A stretch of DNA of 64,000 bases, from assembly GCA_036490335.1 (NCBI GenBank), contig DASXEB010000002.1, positions 186,001-250,000 of the forward strand, written 5' to 3'. Positions 26,570-34,874 of this stretch are shown here, piece by piece. This DNA is from Palsa-1392 sp036490335. Lineage in GTDB: Bacteria; Verrucomicrobiota; Verrucomicrobiia; Chthoniobacterales; UBA10450. Below the pieces are notes generated by a model. It was not told where the DNA came from. It saw only the letters and a list, made by a program, of their open reading frames with translations, and did no database searches. The translations under genes and the position numbers were made by a program. Numbering within the stretch: position 1 is the stretch's first letter; every line of letters begins with the position of its first letter.

Positions 26570-28083
26570 TGCTGCTCTTCATCGTCTTCGCGCCGCTCGT
26601 CACCGCGCTGCTCGTCCTGCTCGGCGCGCCCGCGCGCCTAACGAGTCTGCTCGGCGCCGGCGCGACCCTGCTTGCGACCCTCGTCGCCTTCGTCAGCTAC
26701 AATGTCGCGCGCGGCGGCTACCAATTCGTCACCGCGTGGCCAATCAGCGCAAACGCGGGACTCAGCTTTTCGTTAGGCGCGGACGGGCTCAGTCTCGTCA
26801 TGCTCTTGCTCGCCGCGCTCGTTTTGCTCTGCGCGATCTGGTTCACGCCCGCGATCGAAAAATCGGAGCGACTTTTCTACGCCTGCCTCTTCTTCGTCGC
26901 AGCCGGCGCGATCGGCGCCTTCGCTTCGCTCGATCTGTTTTTCTTCTATGCTTTTCACGAGCTCGCGCTCATCCCGACCTTTCTGCTCATCGGAATTTGG
27001 GGTACGGGCAATCGTTTTGGCGCGGCGTGGAAGGTGACGATTTATCTCGCGCTCGGCAGTTTCGTTTTGCTCATCGGATTGCTTCTGCTCTATCGCAGCG
27101 TGCCGGTGGACGCGCGCAGTTTCGATTTGCGCGCCTTGCAAGCGGCCGCCAACGCCGGCGCGATTTCCGCGAGCGCGCAAAAGCAAATCTTTCTCCTTCT
27201 CCTCATCGGTTTCGGCGTTTTGATTTCGCTCTTTCCGTTTCACAGTTGGGCGCCGGAAGCGTATGCCTCCGCGCCCGCGCCCGCGGCGATGTTGCACGCC
27301 GGTGTGCTGAAAAAATTCGGCCTCTACGGATTGCTCCGCATCGCGCTGCCCATGCTCCCGCTCGGCGCGCGACACTGGAGCTCGCTCCTCCTCGTTTTAT
27401 TGTTAGGCAACATCATTTATGTCGGCCTCGTCACGATCGCGCAAAAGCGGCTCGACTGGATGCTCGGCTACTCGAGCGTGATGCACATGGGTTACATTTT
27501 GCTCGGCGTCGCGAGCGCGAATCTTATCGGAGTAAACGGCGCGGCCGTGCTCATGTTTGCCCACGGGATTTCGATCGCGCTGCTCTTCGCGATCGCGGGA
27601 GAAATTCGCCGTCGCACCGGCACGCTTGCGCTGAGCGAACTCGGCGGCTTTGGCAAGATGATGCCGTTTGCCGGCTTCACGTTTGGGGTCGCGACTTTCG
27701 CCGCCATTGGACTGCCCGGGTTCGCGAATTTCGCCGGCGAAATCATGATTTTCTTCGGCGCGTTTCGCGTCGGCGCGGCTTGGAACGGCTTTCACATTTT
27801 TCAAATCGCGACCGTGCTCGCGCTCTGGGGCGTTGTGATGTCGGCGGTTTACATGCTGCGCGCTTATCGCGCGATTTTCATGGGCGCGCCTAACGAACAG
27901 TGGACGATGCTCCCCGACCTCGCGAAGACACTGCGCGCGCCGGTTATTCTGCTCATCGCCGCGACGGTCATCGTTGGATTTTGGCCGGAGGGATTGCTGC
28001 GCGTTTTGCGGCCGACGTTTAGTTCTGGCGTGGGCCAATCTCGCGCTTCGCATAGCGAAGCGGCTACAACGGACGCGCGATGA
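26569..28083 (+). CDS. nuoM: NADH-quinone oxidoreductase subunit M
   Basis: 504 residues, about 14 membrane helices. FHELALIPTFLLIGIWG holds the conserved Glu; SLFPFHSWAPEAYASAPAP and LHAGVLKKFGLYG hold the conserved His and Lys residues; RLDWMLGYSSVMHMGYILLG follows. The ATG overlaps the nuoL stop (TGATG), so translation is coupled; the longer frame from 26458 lies inside nuoL. The last 14 codons contain CGCTTCGC ATA GCGAAGCG, a hairpin, and read SRASHSEAATTDAR, unlike a normal NuoM end. nuoN starts four bases before the stop. Confidence 0.95.
   Translation: MLLFIVFAPLVTALLVLLGAPARLTSLLGAGATLLATLVAFVSYNVARGGYQFVTAWPISANAGLSFSLGADGLSLVMLLLAALVLLCAIWFTPAIEKSERLFYACLFFVAAGAIGAFASLDLFFFYAFHELALIPTFLLIGIWGTGNRFGAAWKVTIYLALGSFVLLIGLLLLYRSVPVDARSFDLRALQAAANAGAISASAQKQIFLLLLIGFGVLISLFPFHSWAPEAYASAPAPAAMLHAGVLKKFGLYGLLRIALPMLPLGARHWSSLLLVLLLGNIIYVGLVTIAQKRLDWMLGYSSVMHMGYILLGVASANLIGVNGAAVLMFAHGISIALLFAIAGEIRRRTGTLALSELGGFGKMMPFAGFTFGVATFAAIGLPGFANFAGEIMIFFGAFRVGAAWNGFHIFQIATVLALWGVVMSAVYMLRAYRAIFMGAPNEQWTMLPDLAKTLRAPVILLIAATVIVGFWPEGLLRVLRPTFSSGVGQSRASHSEAATTDAR
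28050..28072 (+). repeat. REP-like palindrome inside the nuoM 3' end
   Basis: CGCTTCGC at about 28050 and GCGAAGCG at about 28061 form an 8-bp stem with a three-base loop, followed by GCTACAAC. It looks like a small palindromic element read as part of the nuoM C-terminus, right before nuoN. Confidence 0.5.
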
Positions 28084-29531
28084 TCCCGACGCCTGCGCTG
28101 GAAATTTCCGTCGTCGTTTGGGGAATGCTCCTGCTGCTCGCGGAGGCGTTTCTTCCAAAAATCGACAAGCGGGCTTTTGCTTACGCCGGAATTCTCGGAC
28201 TCGCGGTCGTATTGTTAGGCACGTTTTTTCTCGCGCCTGCGCCGGCACCGAGCGCGACGGGATTCTGGAGTTTCTACACCGCCGATCCGCTCGCGATTTT
28301 TTTCAAACGCTTCGCCCTCACGACGACGATTTTTGTCCTCGTCCTCGCGATCGAGTACGCGCCGAACGTTCGCCTTGGCGTGCCCGGCGCGCATGAGCAC
28401 GCGGGACTTGGCGAGTTCTTCGCGCTTCCGATTTTTACCTGCGCCGGGCTGATGTGGATGGCGTCGGCGATCGATTTCGTGATGATTTTTGTCTCGCTCG
28501 AATTGGTCACGATGACGTTTTACGTCCTCGTCGCTTTCACCCGGCGCAACCCGCAATCGCTCGAAGCCGGCGTGAAATATTTGATCCTGAGCGCGCTCTC
28601 GACCGGGTTTTTGGTTTACGGCATCACCTGGATTTTTGGCGTGACGAACGAGACCAATCTCGCGCGCATCGCCGCCAGCCTAACGACTAACGAGTTCGAT
28701 CACGGCCCGCTCCTTTTCGGGCTCGCGCTCGTCCTCGTTGCGCTCGGTTTCAAGATCGCGGCGGTGCCGTTTCAAATCTGGGTGCCGGATGTTTATCAAG
28801 GCGCGCCGACTCCGGTGACGGCGTTTCTTTCCGTCGGCTCGAAGGCCGCGGGCTTCGTCGTTTTGTTGCGCGTGCTTGAGCCGTTTTCGATTTTGCCCGA
28901 AGTCTCGCGGCTGCTCGTCTGGATCGCTGCACTGACTTTGATCTACGGAAATTTCGCCGCGCTTCCGCAAACGAATCTCAAGCGTCTGCTCGCGTACTCG
29001 AGCATCGCGCACGCCGGCTATTTGCTCGTCGGCGTGGTCGCGCTTTCCGGCATCGCGGTCAGTTACTATCTCGTCGCGTATCTCCTCATGACGCTGCTTT
29101 GTTTCGCCGTCCTCATCGTCGTGGCGCGAAATGGCGGCGAGCAAATCGACGATTACGCCGGGCTCGCGAAACGCTCGCCGTTTCTCGCCTTTGCGATGTT
29201 GATCGGGATGATGTCGCTCGCGGGCGTGCCCTTCACCGCCGGTTTTCTCGGGAAGTTTTTCATCTTCGACGCGGCGGTCCGGCAGCACCAGGTCGCACTC
29301 ATCGTCGTCGGCGTGATCACGGTCGGCTGCGGATTTTATTACTACCTCAAAGTCGTGAGGGCGATGTACTGGCTGGAGCCGCCTAACGAATCCGGCGCGA
29401 TTGCCGTTTCGCCGCTCGCGCGCCTAACGATGATCCTGCTCATCATTGGCATTTTCGTCGGCGGCGTTTACCCGCAGCCGATCTTGAACGCGCTCCGAGG
29501 CGAGCCGGCGACATTTTCGCTCCCTCGTTAG
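28080..29531 (+). CDS. nuoN: NADH-quinone oxidoreductase subunit N
   Basis: 483 residues, about 14 membrane helices. SLELVTMTFYVLVAF has the conserved Glu; QIWVPDVYQGAPTPVTAFL and SVGSKAAGF have the conserved pump residues; TNLKRLLAYSSIAHAGYLLV follows. Starts in the ATGA overlap with nuoM. The stop codon TAG is part of an octamer copy (TCGTTAGG, 29525). Third antiporter-like subunit of complex I; completes the nuoLMN unit. Confidence 0.95.
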   Translation: MIPTPALEISVVVWGMLLLLAEAFLPKIDKRAFAYAGILGLAVVLLGTFFLAPAPAPSATGFWSFYTADPLAIFFKRFALTTTIFVLVLAIEYAPNVRLGVPGAHEHAGLGEFFALPIFTCAGLMWMASAIDFVMIFVSLELVTMTFYVLVAFTRRNPQSLEAGVKYLILSALSTGFLVYGITWIFGVTNETNLARIAASLTTNEFDHGPLLFGLALVLVALGFKIAAVPFQIWVPDVYQGAPTPVTAFLSVGSKAAGFVVLLRVLEPFSILPEVSRLLVWIAALTLIYGNFAALPQTNLKRLLAYSSIAHAGYLLVGVVALSGIAVSYYLVAYLLMTLLCFAVLIVVARNGGEQIDDYAGLAKRSPFLAFAMLIGMMSLAGVPFTAGFLGKFFIFDAAVRQHQVALIVVGVITVGCGFYYYLKVVRAMYWLEPPNESGAIAVSPLARLTMILLIIGIFVGGVYPQPILNALRGEPATFSLPR

Positions 29532-29545
29532 GCGCGCTTTGCGAG

Positions 29546-30313
29546 ATGAGCATTCGCGATTGGGCCGCGCGCATTTTTCATCCGTGCGAATGCTACGGTC
29601 TCTTCGCGGTCGCGCGGTCGGGCGCGCATCTGCTCACGCGCGCGCTCCAGGCGACGCATCTGGCCGGCCGGCCTTTGCAATATTTCAACGAGGAGCTGGC
29701 GCCGAAGTATGCCGCGCGCTACGAGCTCGACTCCGCGCATATCGCGGATTATTTGCGCGGGCTGCGCGCGGCGGCTTCGACCGATAACGGCGTTTTTGGT
29801 TTTCGAATGGACGCGTGGGACCTCGATCGCACGGTCGCGCGCTTGCGCGAATGCGGTGAGTTCGGGCCTAACGACTCGCGCGAGATCGATATTTTGCGGA
29901 ACGCGTTTCCGGGTTTGCGCTGCATTCAACTGACGCGCGAAGACAAATTGCGCCAGGCGATTTCGAAAGCGCGCGCGATGCAGACCAATCTCTGGCTCGT
30001 CGGGAAGGAAAACGAAGTGAAAGGCGAAGCGAAATTCGATGTCGCGCTGATCGAGCATTGTCTCGACTCGTCGGCGAACGCAGTGAAAACGTTCGCCGAG
30101 TTTTTCGCGCGCACCGGGATCGAGCCGCTCGCGATCACTTACGAAAATCTTTGTGACGATTACGCCGGCACGGTTTTGCGTGTGCTCGATTTTTTGCGCA
30201 TTCGTTTGCCGCGCGGATTCGTCGTTGGTGCGCCGACGACAACGCGGCAGGCGGACGCGACGACGGACGAATGGATGGCGCGCTACCGTTCGTTAGGCCG
30301 GCGGCCGGTCTAA
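29546..30313 (+). CDS. Stf0-type sulfotransferase
   Basis: 255 residues. The PAPS-binding start is GLFAVARSGAHLLTRALQAT, followed by GRPLQYFNEE, the pattern of the Stf0 family (trehalose 2-sulfotransferase in mycobacteria). Further conserved parts are FGFRMDAWD, CIQLTREDKLRQAISKARA and PLAITYENLCDDY. Transfers sulfate from PAPS to an unknown acceptor, probably a sugar. It starts 15 bases after nuoN, on the same strand, so it may be transcribed with nuoLMN. Ends in SLGRRPV, where SLG is encoded by an octamer (30290). Confidence 0.8.
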   Translation: MSIRDWAARIFHPCECYGLFAVARSGAHLLTRALQATHLAGRPLQYFNEELAPKYAARYELDSAHIADYLRGLRAAASTDNGVFGFRMDAWDLDRTVARLRECGEFGPNDSREIDILRNAFPGLRCIQLTREDKLRQAISKARAMQTNLWLVGKENEVKGEAKFDVALIEHCLDSSANAVKTFAEFFARTGIEPLAITYENLCDDYAGTVLRVLDFLRIRLPRGFVVGAPTTTRQADATTDEWMARYRSLGRRPV

Positions 30314-30903
30314 TCGCTCAGCTCGACGTTCCAGTAGGCGAGGTCGACGAAATGCCGCCAGCTTTCGTGCTGCTGGTTGCTGAAAGTGACGTGCACGAAC
30401 GGCCGCCACTTCGGGCGTTTCGGCTTTCGAATCAAACTCATCTGCGCCTGATGCGGGAGGCGGTTGCCCTTGCGCGTATTGCACGGGATGCAGGAGCAGA
30501 CGACGTTTTCCCAGGTCGTCAGGCCGCCTTTGTCGCGCGGCAAAACGTGATCGAGATTGAGCTCGGTCCGCTCGAAAACCTGTCCGCAATACTGACAGGT
30601 GTTGTTGTCGCGCTCGAAGACGTTGTGGCGGGTGAACTTCACTTCCTTCTTCGGCAGCCGATCGAAAAGCAGGAGCACGATGACGCGCGGGACGCGAATT
30701 TTCCATGAGATGGTCGTGACCATTTCGTGCTCCGCGCCGGGCGCGCTCAGGGACAAATCGAGCCAGCTCGCGAAGTCGTGGGTCGCGAAATTATTTTCCG
30801 GATCGGAAGAAACGACCTGCGCGTGGCCCTGATAAAGGAGGGTGAAGGCTCGGCGCGCCGAGCAGATATTAACCGCCTGCCAGAGGCGATTAAGCACCAG
30901 CAC
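30310..30903 (-). CDS. HNH endonuclease
   Basis: 197 residues. The HNH domain is at about 105-155: FERDNNTCQYCGQVFE, then LDHVLPRDKGG, then WENVVCSCIPCNTRKGN. It has two CxxC zinc pairs, the His in DHV and the Asn in ENVV and CNTRK. The N-terminal part begins MLVLNRLWQAVNICSARRAF, as in a common HNH family in Verrucomicrobia and Planctomycetes. Convergent with the sulfotransferase gene and overlapping it by four bases. Could be a defence, repair or homing-type nuclease; nothing around it decides. Confidence 0.85.
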   Translation of the reverse strand: MLVLNRLWQAVNICSARRAFTLLYQGHAQVVSSDPENNFATHDFASWLDLSLSAPGAEHEMVTTISWKIRVPRVIVLLLFDRLPKKEVKFTRHNVFERDNNTCQYCGQVFERTELNLDHVLPRDKGGLTTWENVVCSCIPCNTRKGNRLPHQAQMSLIRKPKRPKWRPFVHVTFSNQQHESWRHFVDLAYWNVELSD

Positions 30904-31032
30904 CTGATTGTTTAGTAGAGAGTGCAGAAACGATTGCGGTGTTTTCGCCTAGGCGGGCGATCGTAACATCCGGAAAAATTTTTGTCAACGAAACTGCGTT
31001 GCCTAACGAATCCGGCCTAACGAGTCGATCGA

Positions 31033-31221
31033 TTAGAAAGCGATATTGCTGTGCGGAATCGGCGTGGCCGAGCCCGGGACTTCGGCCGCGCCATCCGCCG
31101 CCGGATCCTTGCGGCCGGAGAGCGGATCGTCGTCCGACTCGCAGGCGGCGAGAAGTCCGAACGCGATCGAGAAAATCACCGCGCCCGCGAGCAGCCGCTT
31201 CCAGGAAAAGCGCGCGAACAT
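31033..31221 (-). CDS. Small putative lipoprotein
   Basis: 62 residues. MFARFSWKRLLAGAVIFSIA is a lipoprotein signal and FGLLAAC a lipobox with Cys near residue 27. The mature part is about 35 residues, acidic and Pro/Ala-rich (ESDDDPLSGRKDPAADGA). The frame is open up to 31602, but this ATG fits the signal. Two octamers (31002 and 31016) lie directly downstream. Function unknown. Confidence 0.6.
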   Translation of the reverse strand: MFARFSWKRLLAGAVIFSIAFGLLAACESDDDPLSGRKDPAADGAAEVPGSATPIPHSNIAF

Positions 31222-31284
31222 GCAGAAATAATTCGTCGAATGCGCGCGGAATGCAATTATCTCTCGACAATTTTTATCATCACC

Positions 31285-31764
31285 ATGCGCAAGATTAATT
31301 CGGAGGATTTGAAAGAATACGAATGGGCTTCGCCGAAAGGGAAGTTCCGCGGCGCGGGTCGCGAAATCTCGGAAGCGCTCGGCTGGAATCCGTCCGCGCC
31401 CGCCGCGCGCGACCGCCATCCGTTCGCGGTCGAGATTCTGCGCATCGCGCCGGGGCAAACACCGTATCAATATCATTCGCATTCCGCGCAATGGGAATTT
31501 TATCACGTGCTTTCCGGCCGCGGCCTCGCTCGCGACGAAAGCGGTCAGACGCCGATCGAGACCGGCGACGCTTTTACTTTCGGGCCAGGCGAGGCGCATC
31601 AATTGATCAATAACGGGTCGGAAGATCTGGTCGTTTACGTGGTCGCGGATAATCCGGTCGGCGAGTCCGGCTTTTATCCCGACAGCAACAAATGGGTCGT
31701 GCGTTCGCCCGAGCGCCGGCTGCTCCGCGGCGAAAGCCTCGATTATTACGACGGCGCAGAGTAA
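31285..31764 (+). CDS. Cupin-fold protein
   Basis: 159 residues. Cupin motif 1 is YQYHSHSAQWEFYHVLSGRG (metal-binding His, His, Glu), and motif 2 is GDAFTFGPGEAHQLINNG (His). The metal site is therefore complete. It may be a small-molecule-binding or sugar-isomerase-like enzyme; nothing more can be said. Divergent from the small lipoprotein gene. Start ATG 31285. Confidence 0.8.
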   Translation: MRKINSEDLKEYEWASPKGKFRGAGREISEALGWNPSAPAARDRHPFAVEILRIAPGQTPYQYHSHSAQWEFYHVLSGRGLARDESGQTPIETGDAFTFGPGEAHQLINNGSEDLVVYVVADNPVGESGFYPDSNKWVVRSPERRLLRGESLDYYDGAE

Positions 31765-31904
31765 TTCTGGCCGGCCGGCAAAGTTCCCCGGCTGGCGCGG
31801 AATTGACGCGGCGAGATCCGTGATTTACAAACGCAGGCGCGGCTGATATTCCCGCGGCGGTTCGCCGACCCCCGGATGCCTAGCCAATTTGAGGAAAAGA
31901 AATC

Positions 31905-32768
31905 ATGCCGCTCTACATGGATCGCCACGAACTGGAAGGCGCCATTTCCGCCGCGGAGGTCGCGGGCGCGCACGAAAAAGACCTCGCCGTTTAGGACAAG
32001 TATGGCGCGAAGTATTTGAACTATTGCTGTGACATGAAACGCGGCTGCATTTTTTGCCTCGTCGAAGCGCCGAGCAAGGAAGCCGCCCTCGGCGTCCATC
32101 GCGAGGCGCACGGCATGGTCCCGCACGAGGTCGACCCGATCACGGTCGGCGCGATCTTCGGCGATATTCACGATGTTCCCGCGCCCCTCACGATCACGTC
32201 GCTCGACGGCAGGCCGCCGGAGACCGATACCGGTTTTCGGATTATTGTTTTCACTGATCTGGAAGGCTCGACCGCGCTCACGAGCGAACTGGGTGACGCG
32301 GCCGCGATGGAATTCCTCCGCACCCACAACGCGATCGTGCGAGAAAAAGTGAAGGCGCACAGCGGGCGCGAGATCAAGCACACCGGCGACGGTTTCATGG
32401 TGACTTTTAACGCCGCCAGCCCGGCGGTCGAATGCGCCATCGCCATCCTGCGCGCGTTTCGTTTCCACAACGAGGGCGGCGCCGAGCCCGCGCTGCGCGT
32501 GCGCATTGGCTTGAGCGCGGGCGAACCGGTCGCGGAAGGTCAGGATCTTTTCGGCGCCGCGGTGCAACTGGCGGCGCGCCTCTGCGCCTACGCGGAGCCG
32601 GAGCAGATTGTCGTCGCCGGCGTGGTCGCCGAGCTTTGCCTCGGAAAAACTTTCGCTTCAAGAGCCATGGCCCGCGCGAGATGAAAAGGCTTCCCGCGCG
32701 CGCTGGAAGTGCACGAAGTCGAGTGGCTGGAAAGCTCTCGTTCCGCAAGCGCCCCGCCTAACGAGTAA
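31905..32768 (+). pseudogene. Broken DUF4242-class III cyclase gene
   Basis: ATG 31905 follows a good ribosome binding site (GAGGAAAAG). The first 29 codons (MPLYMDRHELEGAISAAEV) start a DUF4242 domain; then an in-frame TAG at 31992 stands where CAG (Gln) is expected. Reading continues in the same frame with DKYGAKYLNYCCDMKRGCIF, a linker, and a class III cyclase domain (VFTDLEGSTAL with the first Asp; KHTGDGFMVTF with the second). After LCLGKTF a shift is needed to read FKSHGPREMK, and another to read LEVHEVEWLESS. The last codons PNE and the TAA come from octamer copy 32757. Three lesions support decay, unless the sequence is faulty. Confidence 0.7.
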
Positions 32769-32852
32769 AGGAGTGACGCCGGCCGGCATCGGGTTTCGCC
32801 GCGGAGTCATTTGCGGCTTGACACGCCGCTCGCCCTGCCCAACAACCGTGCC

Positions 32853-33218
32853 ATGAAACGACAAAGCTTCCTCGTCGTCGGTGGTTTGATCCTAATCGCG
32901 GTCGTGGCCTATTTCGTCGTCAAGGCGAAGTCCGATCCGCCCGCCGTCTATGTTTTCAACTTTGATCACGCACTTCTGGCCAATCCCGACCAATTTGCCG
33001 CAGACTTGAACAACGCTCATCCGCGCTGGCAACGAAAATTGCATTTCGATCCGGTGCGACATGATGTTGCCCATAAATATACTGATCCGGCCCTTCCAGA
33101 AGTCGCGCAAAAAAAATCCATCCCGCTGTCGGGAACCGGCCAGCACGTCACGCAACGAGTCGGTTTGGATAACGACAACGATTACGCCAAGATCCTGAAA
33201 GACATTGGCGGTCAGTAA
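32853..33218 (+). CDS. Small membrane-anchored protein, HVTQ family member 1
   Basis: 121 residues. One N-terminal helix (FLVVGGLILIAVVAYFVV), then a short outer domain. Key phrases are FDHALLANPDQFAADLNNAH, RWQRKL and, near the end, HVTQRVGLDNDNDYAKILKD. The gene at 37779 matches these (FDQPTLVDPTAFIAALDHAS, RWERK, HVTQKIGL) and the one at 37241 shares HVTQKVG. I know no name for this family. It stands first in a unit with the next two genes, about 20 bases apart and then overlapping. Confidence 0.65.
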   Translation: MKRQSFLVVGGLILIAVVAYFVVKAKSDPPAVYVFNFDHALLANPDQFAADLNNAHPRWQRKLHFDPVRHDVAHKYTDPALPEVAQKKSIPLSGTGQHVTQRVGLDNDNDYAKILKDIGGQ

Positions 33219-33241
33219 ATTTGGCGGAGCGCGCTGGTCAT

Positions 33242-33877
33242 GTGTTGAAGCGAACGCATTTCTCTTGGAGCGCGGTTCGCGTCGGCTGGTTCGTCTTCCA
33301 TTTTGTTCTCATCGGACTGGTCTGTCTGCATGAGACCCTCTGGCTGGTCAAGAAGCACCTGACCGTTGTCCCCTCGCCTTCTCCGCACTTTTGGAACGCG
33401 GTCGATGCAGTCCCGGCGGCGCTTGTCGGTGACTCGCTTGCTTCGAGTAACTCTTATCGGCAAATCATTGGCGCGTATCTGAACGCGGCCGGGATCGAGA
33501 TCGGCTACGGTTACTTTGCACCGAACGTTCCGGAAGCTCACGCCCTCGTTTTCGAATGGCAGTACCCCGATGGCCATGTCGAATACGATAAGCCCCATCT
33601 CCAGGCCGACGGCGGCGGAGAGTTGCGCCTAACGAGTCTAATTCAGCAAATCGGCGGCACCGACTACGAAGCGTGGCGTCATGAGTTAGTCAAAAGACTT
33701 GCTCAGGCCGCCTGGGAACGGCATCCCGATGCTGTTTCCGTCCGGGCTTTTCTCGGCGCACTCAATCCTCCAACCCTCGCCGAATACCGCGCTGGGAAAA
33801 GAGAGTGGACTTTCGCCGGGCAGTCAGTCTACGACTTCAAACGACAACCGGCGCGCGCCGATTCGAAAATGCGATGA
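33242..33877 (+). CDS. Hypothetical protein in HTTM operon
   Basis: About 211 residues. One membrane helix near the N-terminus (VGWFVFHFVLIGLVCLHETL) and an outer domain with LVFEWQYPDGHVEYDKPHL. It could start at GTG 33242 or TTG 33221; no ribosome binding site decides. It is translated together with the HTTM gene, whose ATG overlaps its stop. Proteins of this kind beside HTTM genes are often unnamed. An octamer (33628) encodes RLTSL inside. Confidence 0.6.
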   Translation: MLKRTHFSWSAVRVGWFVFHFVLIGLVCLHETLWLVKKHLTVVPSPSPHFWNAVDAVPAALVGDSLASSNSYRQIIGAYLNAAGIEIGYGYFAPNVPEAHALVFEWQYPDGHVEYDKPHLQADGGGELRLTSLIQQIGGTDYEAWRHELVKRLAQAAWERHPDAVSVRAFLGALNPPTLAEYRAGKREWTFAGQSVYDFKRQPARADSKMR

Positions 33878-34797
33878 GTCTCAGCCCACGAATTCGCGCA
33901 TTCCTTCGTCCGCCGGATTCCGGGCGATGGTTGACGCTGCTGCGCATCGGTCTCGGTTGGGAGCTGATTTTTTATCTGGTCCCGTTGCGGCAAGACTGGG
34001 ACTCGCTTCTGGGTGGGCCGGAGCAAGGTTTGTTTGGCCGCGAGATTGGCGAAGCGATGACAAAAGTGCAAAGCCCATTCATCCCCCGAATCGGCTGGAT
34101 GCTGTGGTTCACTCACAGGCTCGGTCTAAGCGATCTTGTAACTCTATCTCTCGTCTGGTGGTGTCTCCTGATTGCGGCCTGTCTGTTGATTCTGGGAATC
34201 TTTTGCCGGCCGGTCGCGATCGTCGCCTGGTTTCTGCAGTTGGCTTCCGCCAAAAGCGGCGGCCTTTTCTCTTATGGCGCGGATAACTTCATCACCATCG
34301 GGCTATTCTATCTCATGATCGCGCCGCTTCCCGATTGCTGGGCCCTCGACCATGTCTATCGTCGGTTCCCAATCGGGAACTTATACTCGTTAGGCTTCCA
34401 CCGCCGGGTCTTGCAGCTCCACCTCTGCCTGATCTATTTCTTCAGCGGGCTGAGCAAGGCGCTGGGAGCAAACTGGTGGAACGGCTCCAACCTCTGGCGC
34501 GCGCTGACCAGTCCACCTTACGACGTTCTGCCACTGAGTTGGGTGGCGGCGATCGGTTCTTACCTGCCCGCGATCGGCATCTCGATTTGCTTGTTTGAAA
34601 CGGCCTATCCATTTCTAATCTGGTGGCGCCGGGCCCGGTATTTCGCGTTCTACGGCATCTGCGCCATGCATATTGCGATCGCTTTGTTGATGGGAATGTA
34701 CCTCTTCAGCGGCATCATGCTCGTCCTGAATGCGGCGGCATTTCTGCCTAACGACCAAAGGACGAATCCTGAGGCCCAGTCCGCGCCGCCGGGTTAG
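33874..34797 (+). CDS. HTTM-domain membrane protein
   Basis: 307 residues, about 8 membrane helices. It starts MSLSPRIRAFLRPPDSGRWL and has LRIGLGWELIFYL. The family (horizontally transferred transmembrane domain) is related to the membrane part of vitamin K-dependent gamma-carboxylase. Typical phrases are GGLFSYGADNFITIGLFYLM, HLCLIYFFSGLSKALGANWW and LFETAYPFLIW. The ATGAG overlap with the preceding gene indicates coupling. Enzymatic role unknown. Confidence 0.8.
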   Translation: MSLSPRIRAFLRPPDSGRWLTLLRIGLGWELIFYLVPLRQDWDSLLGGPEQGLFGREIGEAMTKVQSPFIPRIGWMLWFTHRLGLSDLVTLSLVWWCLLIAACLLILGIFCRPVAIVAWFLQLASAKSGGLFSYGADNFITIGLFYLMIAPLPDCWALDHVYRRFPIGNLYSLGFHRRVLQLHLCLIYFFSGLSKALGANWWNGSNLWRALTSPPYDVLPLSWVAAIGSYLPAIGISICLFETAYPFLIWWRRARYFAFYGICAMHIAIALLMGMYLFSGIMLVLNAAAFLPNDQRTNPEAQSAPPG

Positions 34798-34874
34798 GAT
34801 TCTGACTCGTTGCGGGAAAAGATTGGCATAACCGATAAACGCGGGCAGTATTGGAAAGGCAACTCGCGCTCACC

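Noticed and set aside
26736..27893. 385-codon Arg-rich frame
   Set aside because: Shadow of nuoM in another frame; composition is that of frame-shifted GC-rich DNA.
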